From Sodalis glossinidius str. 'morsitans' (GTDB lineage Bacteria; Pseudomonadota; Gammaproteobacteria; Enterobacterales; Enterobacteriaceae), in NCBI RefSeq assembly GCF_000010085.1, contig NC_007712.1:1922001-1986000 (forward strand): a stretch of DNA of 64,000 bases, read 5' to 3'. Below the pieces are notes generated by a model, which had not been told where the DNA came from, did no database searches, and worked only from the letters and a program-made list of their open reading frames with translations. Shown one piece after another: positions 25,948 through 34,107 of the stretch (the first letter of the stretch is position 1; the number at the start of each line of letters is the position of its first letter). Both the position numbers and the translations under genes were made by a program.

Positions 25948-26169
25948 CCCTTTGCCCGGTCATTCGGTGCTTAATCCACTGGCAGGGAGCATCTCCAGTG
26001 CCCGTAACCGGTCATAGGCTTTGACATCAAGCCCTCGTGCTGGTCGTTTGTTAAGCGCGCGGTGCTCTTGGTTTTTCGGCACATAGCCAGTGTGTTTCAG
26101 TTTATCCCTCGTGGGCTGGCTTCGCTGGTCAGATGTCGAAACGCTCCCCGTCCGTTGGATATCAGCACT

Positions 26170-26712
26170 ACCGGCCTGATGACGAAGACGCCCCAAACAG
26201 CGGGTATACTTCGCTATCTCGACCATCTGGTCAAAGCGACGGATATCGGTTGGGCTGAAGTGAATCACGATAACCCGGAACGACTATGTGACCAGGTAGC
26301 CCGACGCAGTTTTAACCGCACAGTGTTGACGGCAGAGCTTTAAGGTCAGTCGTTTAACGCCTGTACCCGGATGCTGGCGCATCTGGAAGGGGAATACGGC
26401 CAGCAACTCCGGGGTGTACTGGACTTCGCCGCCGAGCGGGTGGGGCAGACGGAGGAAGACCCGGTGAAAGTCTCCACCGTCTAAAAGTACCCTACCTTCG
26501 TCGAGGACATCATCATCGCCTTGCACGAGCGTCTGGGTCGTTACGACGTGCTGGTTGAGCCCGGTGCTGATATCCGGCAGTACGGTGACCTGACGTCGAG
26601 AGATATCAAGGCGTTATCCTGTGTTGGCATTGGTGCTGACACCTTAATCGTTACATAGCGTCATTTCGATGCTGTAACCTTCCTTTTGATAAAAAATAAT
26701 GAAAATGCCTGA
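26170..26712 (+). pseudogene. Unknown phage gene with three in-frame stops
   Basis: One frame carries a continuous protein-like sequence from about 26170 (ILRYLDHLVKATDIGWAEVN, DQVARRSFNRTVLTAEL) to 26712, interrupted by TAA at 26341, TAA at 26482 and TAG at 26656. Between them it reads GQSFNACTRMLAHLEGEYGQ, FVEDIIIALHERLGRYDVLV and ADIRQYGDLTSRDIKALSCV. The final TGA overlaps the holin start, as functional neighbours do. The keeping of frame over 180 codons shows a real gene lost by nonsense mutations. Family not recognised; the 5' end is unclear. Confidence 0.6.
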
Positions 26713-27040
26713 GAAAGAGCCGGGATTCTGGGTCGCGCTGCTGGCCTGGATACGCTGCAACCAAACCGATTTTGGCTACGCCACTGTCGCCGCCCTGTTT
26801 TCGTTTCTGCGCAATGCGTGGGTCAGAAATCCGTGGAGTCGGCGACTGCTAGACACGCTGTCCTGTAGCACACTGGCATTCTTCGCCAAGCCTCTATTGA
26901 CCCTTATTGAAGTTATGCTTGGCTTGACACTGCCCGAGTCAGCACCACAGGCCCTGGCGATTTATATCGGCTACGTCGGGACTGACTACATCCGCGAGCG
27001 CATAAAGGCGTTTACCCGGCGCAAGAATCAGGAGTCATGA
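26705..27040 (+). CDS. Phage holin, lambda-type
   Basis: MPEKEPGFWVALLAWIRCNQ is the hallmark start of the phage holin family that includes many lambdoid S proteins. It has about three membrane segments (residues 10-45, 60-80, 85-103) and a basic tail (RERIKAFTRRKNQES). Holins open the inner membrane to let the lysozyme out. An ATG two codons earlier (26699) is possible. Its stop overlaps the lysozyme start (ATGATGA). The protein is 111 residues and intact. Confidence 0.85.
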   Translation: MPEKEPGFWVALLAWIRCNQTDFGYATVAALFSFLRNAWVRNPWSRRLLDTLSCSTLAFFAKPLLTLIEVMLGLTLPESAPQALAIYIGYVGTDYIRERIKAFTRRKNQES

Positions 27041-27477
27041 TGAATATCAGTCAGAATGGATTAGAACGGATAAAGGCGTTTGAGGGGCTTCAGCTCACCG
27101 CATATCAATGCAGCGCAGACAGATGGACTATCGGCTACGGGCATACGAACGGCGTCAAGGCAGAGGATGTTATCCCCCTCGAACAGGCAGACGCTTTTCT
27201 GCGTGACGATATCGACGCCGTGGTTGAACGACTGAATGCCTTGATAACCGTGCCGGTGGCACAGAATCAGTTCGACGCATTGTGTTCACTGGTTTTCAAT
27301 ATCGGCATCGGGGCATTTGCTAAATCGACGTTGCTTAAAAAGCTGAATGAAAGTGATTACCCCGGGGCAGCGGTAGAGTTCTCCAAATGGTGCCATGCGA
27401 CCGTTGACGGTAAAAAAGTGTCGTTGCCAGGCTTGATTAAGCGCAGGCAGGAAGAGAAAGCTTTATTTGAACCATGA
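27040..27477 (+). CDS. Phage lysozyme (muramidase), R-type
   Basis: A glycoside hydrolase family 24 endolysin that cuts peptidoglycan. The catalytic triad of the lambdoid type is visible: Glu15, Cys24 and Thr30 in KAFEGLQLTAYQCSADRW and TIGYGHT. Later motifs are VAQNQFDALCSLVFNIG and PGLIKRRQEEKALF. There is no signal-arrest-release segment, so export depends on the holin just upstream. The ATG at 27040 is preferred because AGGAG is six bases before it. Length 145, normal, no damage. Confidence 0.92.
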   Translation: MNISQNGLERIKAFEGLQLTAYQCSADRWTIGYGHTNGVKAEDVIPLEQADAFLRDDIDAVVERLNALITVPVAQNQFDALCSLVFNIGIGAFAKSTLLKKLNESDYPGAAVEFSKWCHATVDGKKVSLPGLIKRRQEEKALFEP

Positions 27478-27517
27478 AAATGATGTCTTAATTAATAATG
27501 TCATTAGGAGTATCTGT

Positions 27518-27661
27518 ATGAAAAACGCATTTATCGTGTTTTGTATGAAAGTTTCAGGCAAGACGAAAAACAAATTGGCTAAAGACTTTGGATTTCACTA
27601 TTTCCTGATGCGTTCAAAGTTTAAGGCTTATTTGGCGTGCGGTGTTTTCGTAATACGTTAA
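27518..27661 (+). CDS. Small basic protein between lysozyme and Rz, 47 residues
   Basis: MKNAFIVFCMKVSGKTKNKL then AKDFGFHYFLMRSKFKAYLA and GVFVIR. A clear AGGAG lies seven bases before the ATG. Hydrophobic ends and a basic middle. Unknown; the position inside a lysis cassette suggests a phage accessory gene. An open frame from 27483 is longer but lacks a ribosome site. Confidence 0.45.
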   Translation: MKNAFIVFCMKVSGKTKNKLAKDFGFHYFLMRSKFKAYLACGVFVIR

Positions 27662-27686
27662 TCGAAGAGCAACACAGGTTGGTAGC

Positions 27687-28076
27687 ATGATGCGCTGGAG
27701 GCTCCTTACCCTCGCCGCGATGCTCGCGACGATTACCGCTCTCGCCATCGTGGTGAGACTCCAGTATGTCGAAATCACTCGCCTGAAGCAGGCTAACCAA
27801 TCGATGGTCGCCGAGCGTGACGCCGCCCGCGCACAGTTTACCCACTATGAACAGGCGGTAGCGCTGTTCAACCAGATAGCCGGAGCAACACAGGATGCAC
27901 ATCAGCACGCGGTGCAAGACTTCCAGCCGCGTATCATCCAGATACGTGAGGCCCTTACGCCTGAGCGCTGTGCTCGTCTGCCTGTGCCTGCTGCCGCTGT
28001 TAACCGGCTGCGGGCGCACGCAGACCAGATACCTGCCCATCCCGCCCGCGCCGATACCGGCCACGCTGCTCGATGA
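27687..28076 (+). CDS. Rz-type inner-membrane spanin
   Basis: MMRWRLLTLAAMLATITALA forms an N-terminal membrane anchor; the periplasmic part is a coiled coil (EITRLKQANQSMVAERDAAR, QFTHYEQAVALFNQIAG). This is the i-spanin design: it pairs with the outer-membrane lipoprotein Rz1 to fuse the two membranes at lysis. Rz1 is encoded in another frame inside its 3' half (27946). ATG at 27687 or 27690. Length 129, intact. Confidence 0.88.
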   Translation: MMRWRLLTLAAMLATITALAIVVRLQYVEITRLKQANQSMVAERDAARAQFTHYEQAVALFNQIAGATQDAHQHAVQDFQPRIIQIREALTPERCARLPVPAAAVNRLRAHADQIPAHPARADTGHAAR

Positions 28077-28212
28077 TTGCCCGCCGCCGGTTATCCCAGA
28101 GCACATGACGTGGGGCGATAGCGTGATACTCAATGAGAAGCTGCTGCTGGCGCTGGAGATGTGCAATCAGGATAAAGCTGCGCTGAGGCAGATTGAGGCG
28201 CTAAGAAAATAA
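27946..28212 (+). CDS. Rz1-type outer-membrane lipoprotein spanin
   Basis: GTG at 27946 gives MRPLRLSAVLVCLCLLPLLT and the lipobox LLTGC, then a Pro-rich segment (YLPIPPAPIPATLLDDCPPP) and an amphipathic end. The gene overlaps the 3' half of Rz in a different frame and continues past it, the usual nested arrangement. The mature lipoprotein would be about 67 residues. Intact, so the lysis cassette of prophage I is complete although the phage is defective. Confidence 0.85.
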   Translation: MRPLRLSAVLVCLCLLPLLTGCGRTQTRYLPIPPAPIPATLLDDCPPPVIPEHMTWGDSVILNEKLLLALEMCNQDKAALRQIEALRK

Positions 28213-28304
28213 TAGAAGGAGGCTAAGGTATAATCGCTTTGCGATTACCTTCAAGCATCCTACAGTCCGCAAGGGCTGGCACTTAAAACAGCAGGAAATT
28301 CTTT

Positions 28305-28590
28305 ATGGGACGACAAACAAAAAATAAAATGGGTCGCCCCTCTGATTATTTACCGGAGGTAGCGGCAGATATTTGCGCGCTTTTGATGACTGGCGAAAGT
28401 TTAAGGTCAATCTGCCAGCGGCCTGGAATGCCAGTTTTTAGCACAGTCGCATTATGGTTATGCAGGCATGAAGAGTTTTCGGAGCAGTACGCGCGTGCCA
28501 GAGAAATTCAAGCGGAAGTGTTAGCCAAAGATTGTATCAATTTGGCAGATGCTGCGATTGAAGGAGTTATTATCAAATCTGGTGTATGGC
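28305..28590 (+). pseudogene. Small terminase subunit, 3' end cut by IS
   Basis: MGRQTKNKMGRPSDYLPEVA, ADICALLMTGESLRSICQRP and TVALWLCRHEEFSEQYARAR match the HTH-bearing small terminase family of lambdoid phages, which recognises DNA for packaging. After ALADAAIEG-equivalent NLADAAIEGVIIKSGVW the family sequence ends and the IS256-family element begins (about 28580). Everything downstream (large terminase, head, tail) is missing on this side. Confidence 0.8.
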
Positions 28591-28592
28591 AA

Positions 28593-29688
28593 TCAGGCTA
28601 CGTTCTGCTCTGATGCTTCGTGAATCTGTTCTCCATCCTGAAATTGGACGTTGTTTACCACCAGGGTCAGCAGGTCAAATCCTCTTAGCCGGTTCCAGCT
28701 TTTCTGAGCAGACTGGAGCAGCTTAAATACCATTGACAGGGTGGTTTCTCTCGAACCACACTTTTTTACGCGTCTGCTTCGTAGCCTCACAGTCGCAAAA
28801 GCCGATTCAATCGGCTTTGTCGTTCTTATTGATGCCCAGTGCTCTGACGGGAAGTCGTAGAATGCCAGCAGTTCTTCTCGATCTTTCTCCAGCTTCTTCA
28901 TCGCTGCAGGATACTTCGCTGAAAACCTTGCCAACAAAACATCAAAAGCGTCATTAGCGGCATCGCGGCTTTCTGCTAGCCAGATCTCCCGAAGCTCAGC
29001 CTTAACTTTCGGTTGCACATTAGCCGTTTTGTGCACCCAACAGCGTTGGTGCTGCGTGTCCGGGAATATCTTTGCCATTGCATTCCAAAAACCAAGGGCA
29101 CCGTCTCCCGTAGCTAGCTTGGGAGATACGGTTAGGCCACCTGCTTGCAGGCCATTGAGAAGTTCGGCCCAGTTTGCTTCTGATTCTTGATAACCCTCTT
29201 CGACCGCAACCAGCTCCTGACGTCCATGCTCAGTGACGCCGATACTGACCAGTAGGCAAAGGCGATCATCTTGCCTGACATGGCTGTATATGCCATCAGC
29301 CCAGAAATAAACGTAGCGCGTATCGCTTAAATCACGCAGGCACCATTGCCTGTGCACTTCAAGCCATTGCTGTTTCAGTCTGCTGATGGTACTCGCGGAG
29401 AGGCCATGGGCTTTTTCACCGAGTAGCGCCCCCAGGGCTTCATGAAAATCACCGGTGGATATGCCTCGCAGGTACAGCCATGGCAGCAACGCGCTGTTGA
29501 ACGCTGTGGCAAATAACCGTTACGGACGACGGCATGACGCCCATCGTCAAGACGGCGTTCAGCATGGCTTCGAGCTCAGCCTCAACGACGGCGGCCATCA
29601 GTTGTCTGGCACCATGACGGATGAGTTCATGTAAGGGCTCACCGGTAATATCTGGTTCTGCGGAGACCTGTAGGGTAGACTTTTTCAT
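28593..29688 (-). mobile_element. IS256-family (mutator-type) element with a deleted transposase
   Basis: The N-terminal 45 residues (MKKSTLQVSAEPDITGEPLH) and the DDE core with YVYFWADGIYSHVR, ATGDGALGFWNAMAKIFPDT and QRCWVHKTANV match mutator-type transposases. Between them roughly 70 residues are missing: LDDGRHAVVRNGYLPQR runs almost straight into LLPWLYLRGISTGDF, in different frames. The C-terminal domain to 28593 looks complete. The transposase is therefore inactive. I could not define terminal inverted repeats or a target duplication; the insertion lies between a small terminase gene and an AntA gene of a different phage. Confidence 0.82.
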
Positions 29689-29726
29689 GGCGTATCATCT
29701 CTCTGTCGTTGAAATCATCCACGAAA

Positions 29727-30008
29727 TCAATCAGCAGCATACGCCACCCTCTCCGAAACCTCATACACCAGAAATGAGCATAACTCGCGAGATTTTGCAC
29801 TCGCCGATTTTGGTGAGATCAAATTATCGACAATCACGTAGTCGACGTTTTCAACAAATCCGTACTGCTTGATGCGTTCTTTAATCCAGTTGGTGAAATC
29901 CTTGCCGATCTTCAGGAACGCGTGAAGGTCACGGGCGTTCGCCGTCTGGACGGCTTCTCCATTGATGCTATTTGTTTCGATTGCAATCAGTTGATTTTCT
30001 TTAGACAT
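29727..30008 (-). pseudogene. AntA/AntB antirepressor, 3' truncated by IS
   Basis: ATG at 30008 encodes MSKENQLIAIETNSINGEAV, then ARDLHAFLKIGKDFTNWIKE and YGFVENVDYVIVDNLISPKS, a clear AntA domain. After SASAKSRE the sequence no longer fits the family, and the frame ends at 29727 in IS-flanking DNA. Antirepressors bind and neutralise phage repressors. In prophage I the same slot after BRO holds a Rha-like gene. Confidence 0.8.
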
Positions 30009-30075
30009 AGTAAGCTCCTCACAAGTCAATGTGATTAATGAAGTCCCGGGGCGATCCCAGGGCAGAATTACTGGG

Positions 30076-30788
30076 TTAGTGGCGTGTCAGGAAGTGTTTA
30101 ACTTCGTCTTCGTGCCAGTGGTCAAGGCGATTTTCCACGCCCCGTTGCTGCTGGCGGTGGCAGCTCTCGAAAAGCCGCTGTATATCAGCTAGCACGGTAT
30201 GGACGTCTTCACGCAGGGTTTCGGTGACTTAGTAAATGCGGCGGCACTCTTCGGCCAGCAGGGGGATATGCTGCGCTTCAAAAGGCATCGGCGATGGGGT
30301 GCCAGTGACATCGCGCAGGGAATAGTAAACGGCATTGGTCCATGCCTGTTCAAAACGGAAGCCGCGGGTAATGCACCAGACTAAACGCGCAAGGTTACGG
30401 GTATCGTTGCGCGTAAAACGCTCAGGGGCTTCGGGTTGGTAGACCGGGTGACTGACTTCGCGGTCGAGAGTGTCCAGCACCCATTTGCGGAACTCTTTGG
30501 CAATCGGCGTGTTGGCGAACATTGCAATCAGGTGAGGTGAGCGCCGCGTAGGGAGAAAACGCGAACTGCTTTTTCACGTAAGCTATTGTTTATCCGATTG
30601 ACGGTCAAATTGACCGCCGTTGTCATGCATGAAGTAAATTCGTCTTTGTTCCAATTGTAAATATTTTTGATAGAATCAAGTTGACGATAGTCCAATGCCT
30701 TGGCAAGCACAACAGATGTGAACCAGATTTGCCCGTCGTGGGCGACAGTTTCAAGAATAGTATTACGGAAAGTTAAGGTAGTGGTCAT
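30076..30788 (-). pseudogene. BRO-N domain antirepressor, prophage II, three lesions
   Basis: MTTTLTFRNTILETVAHDGQ and WFTSVVLAKALDYRQLDSIK form the BRO-N domain. A tandem 5-base duplication (TCACCTCACC near 30533) shifts the frame at SLRGAHLT. The rest, MFANTPIAKEFRKWVLDTLD, continues in the next frame to a TAA that replaces Tyr (ECRRIY*VTE). A 51-base in-frame deletion relative to prophage I removes TIHEAEKQTLKRILRKR. The end DHWHEDEVKHFLTRH is at 30076. The BRO-N domain differs more from prophage I than the C-terminal part does. Confidence 0.87.
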
Positions 30789-30811
30789 AATGACCTCCTG
30801 CGGTTACTTTG

Positions 30812-30874
30812 TGTAATCACCACCTAGAGGTCTGAAACTCATATTGGTGGTGAACTGAACAGGTTTCAGACTAC
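30812..30874 (-). promoter_or_regulatory. Antisense-target leader hairpin of the BRO gene, prophage II
   Basis: Minus strand: GTAGTCTGAAACCTGTTCAG, CACCACC, GAGTTTCAGACC and GGTGGTG, then GCAGGAGGTC and the ATG. GTCTGAAAC pairs with GTTTCAGAC inside the leader, or with CAGGTTTCAGAC of the upstream small RNA (12 bases perfect). CACCACC/GGTGGTG closes the outer stem. Confidence 0.7.
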
Positions 30875-30952
30875 CGAGTAACCAACTAGCCAGCCTTTCG
30901 GCTGCCCCATTCAGTCCACCATTATTAGGACGTACGGATGTTTTTGGACAAT

Positions 30953-31045
30953 AAAAAAACACGCTCGCGGCGTGTCACATTGTCGCGGTCACTTCGGCGG
31001 GGTCTGAAACCTGACACCTGAATTTGCAGGTGCAGATTGACTATA
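30953..31045 (-). ncRNA. C4-like antisense RNA, prophage II
   Basis: From a TATAGT box (31040-31045) the minus strand gives a CACCTG...CAGGTG hairpin (31015-31032), CAGGTTTCAGACC (31001-31013), and a terminator ACACGCCGCGAGCGTGT plus T run (30953-30975). CAGGTTTCAGAC is a perfect complement of the BRO leader. Relative to prophage I, the interacting bases change together (CTC/GAG to CTG/CAG), which is strong support for pairing. Confidence 0.7.
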
Positions 31046-31125
31046 GCGCATGGATTATCTCGTCGTTAATAGTCAAAGCGAAATGTCAAGAAGAAAGTTC
31101 AAAGAATATAGCTTTCCCTGGCCAG

Positions 31126-31937
31126 TCAGCCTTGTGCATAAATCACTTCACCAAACAGCTCATGCAGGTTCACGGTATGAACGGCCATCTACGCTTCGGC
31201 AGGCTAGGAGCGTACTGCGCCGTAGCGGGCATTAGGGACGGTGATAGCCTCTACCTCGTGCTCGACGCACCATTGGCGCAGTGGACGCCACGGATATTCG
31301 ATGCCAGTCCGGTTCTTGACGGCAAGCACGGTGGAGTGTTCAAAGCATTCACCCAGACGTGCCGCTAACTTATTGCGCTCACGCACCGCTACCGAAGCCG
31401 TTGCCATCGCGGTTGCTTCACGGCGACTGCCGATCTCTGCTTTGGTGCAGATCGCTTCATCGCGCTCGAACGTCACCAGTTGTGCGGCCTTGCGCTCTTG
31501 CCCCATGTGATCGCGGCTTCTGCCGAGTAAAGGAAGTTCGTCAGGCCAAATTCGACGGGGGATTTTGTTCGCGTAAGCTGAAGTAGTTATCTTCCAGCGC
31601 CTCATACCACTCCCACGTCTGGTCGGTCTCCAACATCTTGGCGTGACGTGAGGTCCCGCGCTCAGTCCGGAAGGTGAGGCTGGTTGAGTGTTTATTAACC
31701 AACTGACAATAAGACGGTTGGTTATTTTTTTGAGCGAAACTCTTTTAGCTCCTCCCCGTCAATCTTAAAGAGGTGTTTTCCTTCGATGAAACGCTCTTGG
31801 TTGCGTTTGTAATTTTGCTGAATATTATTGATGTCCGTCCCATACCCCTGAGCCAACAGTTCGGTCGTAATCATACGCTGGCCCTGATATTCGATAACGG
31901 GCAGTTGGGTATTCTGAATAGTGATGACTTTGGTTAT
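31126..31937 (-). pseudogene. ORF6N domain antirepressor, apparent ATA start, several lesions
   Basis: From ATA at 31937 the frame reads TKVITIQNTQLPVIEYQGQR and continues MITTELLAQGYGTDINNIQQ to FRSKK*, an ORF6N domain that ends at TAA about 31725. A C-terminal half follows with frameshifts: SLTFRTERGTSRHAKMLETD, then ERNKLAARLGECFEHSTVLA, WRPLRQWCVEHEVEAITVPN and, past two TAG codons, HTVNLHELFGEVIYAQG ending at 31126. GGAG is eight bases before the ATA; the first ATG in frame would remove 21 residues of the domain. Confidence 0.75.
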
Positions 31938-31991
31938 AACGATTTCTCCATAGTTAAACGGATGTAGTTAAGAGGTATTAGGGGGCTAGCT

Positions 31992-32005
31992 TGCAAAATT
32001 TTGCA
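31992..32005. promoter_or_regulatory. Palindrome TGCAAAATTTTGCA, likely operator, prophage II
   Basis: The same 14-base palindrome as at 14589, again between the leftward antirepressor gene and the rightward coiled-coil membrane gene, inside about 100 bases of conserved divergent leader. Confidence 0.55.
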
Positions 32006-32054
32006 GGTTGGTGTTCAGATCGCTTACACTTGGCGTAACACAGGAGGATTACCT

Positions 32055-32369
32055 ATGGGCCAAGTTGCATTTGATACTCAAGAGTTTGTCGAAACACTGG
32101 AAAAGTCTGGCTTGAATAAAGAGCAAGCTAAGGCGATTTCTATTGCTGTGCGTAAATCTCATGAGGTTGCTGATGTTGCAACCAAGCGCGATCTTGATGA
32201 TGTCCGTAAAGACCTATCCGCAGAGATCGCTGATGTCCGTAAGGATATGGCTGTGGGATTTGATAAAATTAACGATAAATTTGAAAAGCTTAGTATGCAG
32301 ATGATGATTCGCCTTGGGCTAATGGTCGCAGCTGCAGTCAGTATTATCGCCGCCATCCTCAAGATATGA
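32055..32369 (+). CDS. DUF1640-like coiled-coil membrane protein, prophage II
   Basis: ATG at 32055 with AGGAGGA upstream gives 104 residues: MGQVAFDTQEFVETLEKSGL, KSHEVADVATKRDLDDVRKD, one ADVRKD repeat block, then a C-terminal membrane segment (MIRLGLMVAAAVSIIAAIL). The first 40 residues match prophage I closely, but the coiled coil is shorter by two repeat units. Frame intact in an otherwise broken neighbourhood. Unknown function; probably oligomerises on the inner membrane. Confidence 0.75.
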   Translation: MGQVAFDTQEFVETLEKSGLNKEQAKAISIAVRKSHEVADVATKRDLDDVRKDLSAEIADVRKDMAVGFDKINDKFEKLSMQMMIRLGLMVAAAVSIIAAILKI

Positions 32370-32487
32370 CGCTTCCTTAGTACACTATTGCGTATGGTCA
32401 TCATCCCGAGATTAATGAAAAATCTATCGGAATAAGCTTGACGTACATTAAGGTAATGAGTACCTTAGTCCATCGTTGTGATTTTTA

Positions 32488-32566
32488 GGGTCGGTAGCTC
32501 AGATTGGAAGAGCGTACGTGTTATTAAACCGTAAGGACGCGGGTTCGATGCCTGCTCGACCCTCCA
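32488..32566 (+). tRNA. tRNA-like gene with enlarged anticodon arm, prophage II
   Basis: Same 79-base sequence as 15154-15232 apart from C to T in the anticodon loop (TTATCAAA to TTATTAAA). The acceptor, D and T arms and the encoded CCA are unchanged. The arm again has 19 bases. An isotype cannot be assigned. Confidence 0.6.
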
Positions 32567-32760
32567 CTTTCAGCAACACCCCTCCTGCGTCAGGCGCCTA
32601 ACCTGTTTGCGTAGTCGCTTGTTGTCTTTGGCCATATACTCAATCACTGCCCTGAGCGTCTGGGCTTCCCCCAGTCTTCGTTAGGCTGCCTGCCCAGACT
32701 GACCGCGGACATCGTCGATACTCTCGCCGCCGTTGGTGATGGCGACGACCTCTCCCTATA

Positions 32761-33785
32761 TCTCGATCATTGTACTCAGGGTATTATGATCCCCGACTGA
32801 TTAGCACGTGCAAATTCTCACCCCTGTCGGCATTGATGTTGCTTCCCAGAAATTTGACGTTGCAGTCTGGAAAGGTAAAGCAGCCTACAAATTCAAAGCC
32901 TTTTCTAACACGCCTAAGGGTTTCGATGCGCTGAAAAAATGGCTTGAGCCGTTCGGTGACTGCCATATATGTATGGAAGCAACAGGTGCTTACAGTGAGC
33001 CATTGTCTACTTTCCTGGCTGATGCAGGTTACGCTGTGAGCGTGGAAAATCCAGCACGCATAAAATCATTCTGCTGCAGTGAACTGAGTCGTAACAAGAC
33101 AGATAAAGGCGATGCACGCATGATCGCGCGTTATTGTAAGCTGCATGCTCCCGTGTTGTGGCAACCGTTGCCGCTGAATGAAAGAAAGCTGAAAGCGTTG
33201 GTCAACCGGCTAATAAATCTGCAGGAAATGAAGCAGATGGAAGAAAATCGCCTGGAAACAGCCTCCCGTTAGTACAGGTTTCCATCTGCACGGTCATCGC
33301 TGCGCTGGATACCCAAATAGCAGAGATAAAACAGGCGATGGACAATCATATAGGCAACTATCCAAGTCTTAAGCAAAACAGGGAACTGTTGGAATCGATC
33401 CCTGGGATAGCTGGCGTGTTGAGTAGCATGATATTGGGCTATTTTGGTGATATGTCACGATTCGATAGCAGCAAAGCTGTCGAGGCTTGGGCTGGTCTGA
33501 ATCCGATGTTGCAGGAGTCTGGGCTGTGGAAAGGTAAAAGTCGGATATCAAAGGTGGGCAGCGCCATGATACGTAAAGCCCTGTATATGCCGGCCCTGAC
33601 GGTAATGTGCTATAACCCAGCAATAATAGCGCTGAAAGAGCGTATGAATGCACGTAATAAATCAGGGAAAGTTGTCGTATGTGCGGCAATGAAGAAACTA
33701 TTGCAACAAGCTTACGGAGTGCTGAAATCAGGGCAGGTGTTCGATGCTGGAATATGTCTTGCAAGATAACTGGCAAGACGGTATC
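32761..33785 (+). mobile_element. IS110-family insertion, about 1,025 bp
   Basis: Boundaries come from comparison with the uninterrupted gene in prophage I (15236-15472). No inverted repeats or clear target duplication are seen, as usual for IS110. It contains one transposase pseudogene. Confidence 0.85.
32808..33769 (+). pseudogene. IS110-family DEDD transposase, frameshifted
   Basis: MQILTPVGIDVASQKFDVAV carries the first DEDD Asp (GIDVASQKFD), and ICMEATGAYSEPLSTFLADA and NKTDKGDARMIARYC the next acidic residues. The frame is lost near 33270 (LETASR*) and resumes SICTVIAALDTQIAE, then LESIPGIAGVLSSMILGYFG, AWAGLNPMLQESG and SGQVFDAGICLAR to 33769. One or two bases would restore a product of about 320 residues. 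The C-terminal Ser region of the family is present. Confidence 0.88.
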
Positions 33786-33963
33786 TATTGGGGTGCCTGA
33801 AGGTCAGCACCCATGCGTTAGCCAGTTTCATGATTCAATTCTCCGTAGACTGCTTGTGGTGCCTGATTTGATAACCCTCTCAGGCGGCGAAGGTTCCTGC
33901 ATTCCCCAATGCAAAGGAATCGGTTAAAATATGCTTACCCCAATGCAATATAAGGATAAGCCA

Positions 33964-34089
33964 ATGTCTAAAAAGCAAACGGTCACTACCTGCGAAAGGC
34001 TGGCCTATGACTATTTACCCGAAAAGAATGTAAGGCCCGAGCCACAACCTAAGGCTCCGCCACCGACACCGAAGAAAACCGGAGGCTGA
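33964..34089 (+). CDS. Small Pro/Lys-rich phage protein, 41 residues
   Basis: MSKKQTVTTCERLAYDYLPE, then KNVRPEPQPKAPPPTPKKTG. AAGGA lies seven bases before the ATG and the stop is 18 bases before the next gene, so they probably form an operon. Unknown; the Pro-rich end is like the small gene at 25611. Confidence 0.5.
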   Translation: MSKKQTVTTCERLAYDYLPEKNVRPEPQPKAPPPTPKKTGG

Positions 34090-34107
34090 TAACCATAAGG
34101 AATCGCT

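Larger units (their letters stand above)
8470..28590. mobile_element. Prophage I, degenerate, right end cut by IS256-family element
   Basis: Continuous phage-type gene content from a tyrosine integrase (8611) to the small terminase gene (28305), with replication, regulation and lysis modules. Head and tail genes are absent. Most genes carry frameshifts or nonsense codons. The boundary at the right is the IS256-family insertion rather than an att site. Confidence 0.85.
32570..33831 (-). pseudogene. 78-residue phage gene, split by IS110-family element
   Basis: The two flanks (32570-32760 and 33786-33831) match the intact prophage I gene at 15236-15472. The start (ATG at 33831) and MKLANAWVLTFRHPN lie right of the element; the rest, with an extra CC and a small deletion, lies left. 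The split makes the insertion site exact: CCTATA|TATTGG in the host sequence. Confidence 0.75.

Noticed and set aside
25960..26268. Minus-strand ORF of 102 codons
   Set aside because: Antisense to the better supported three-stop remnant and without a recognisable motif.
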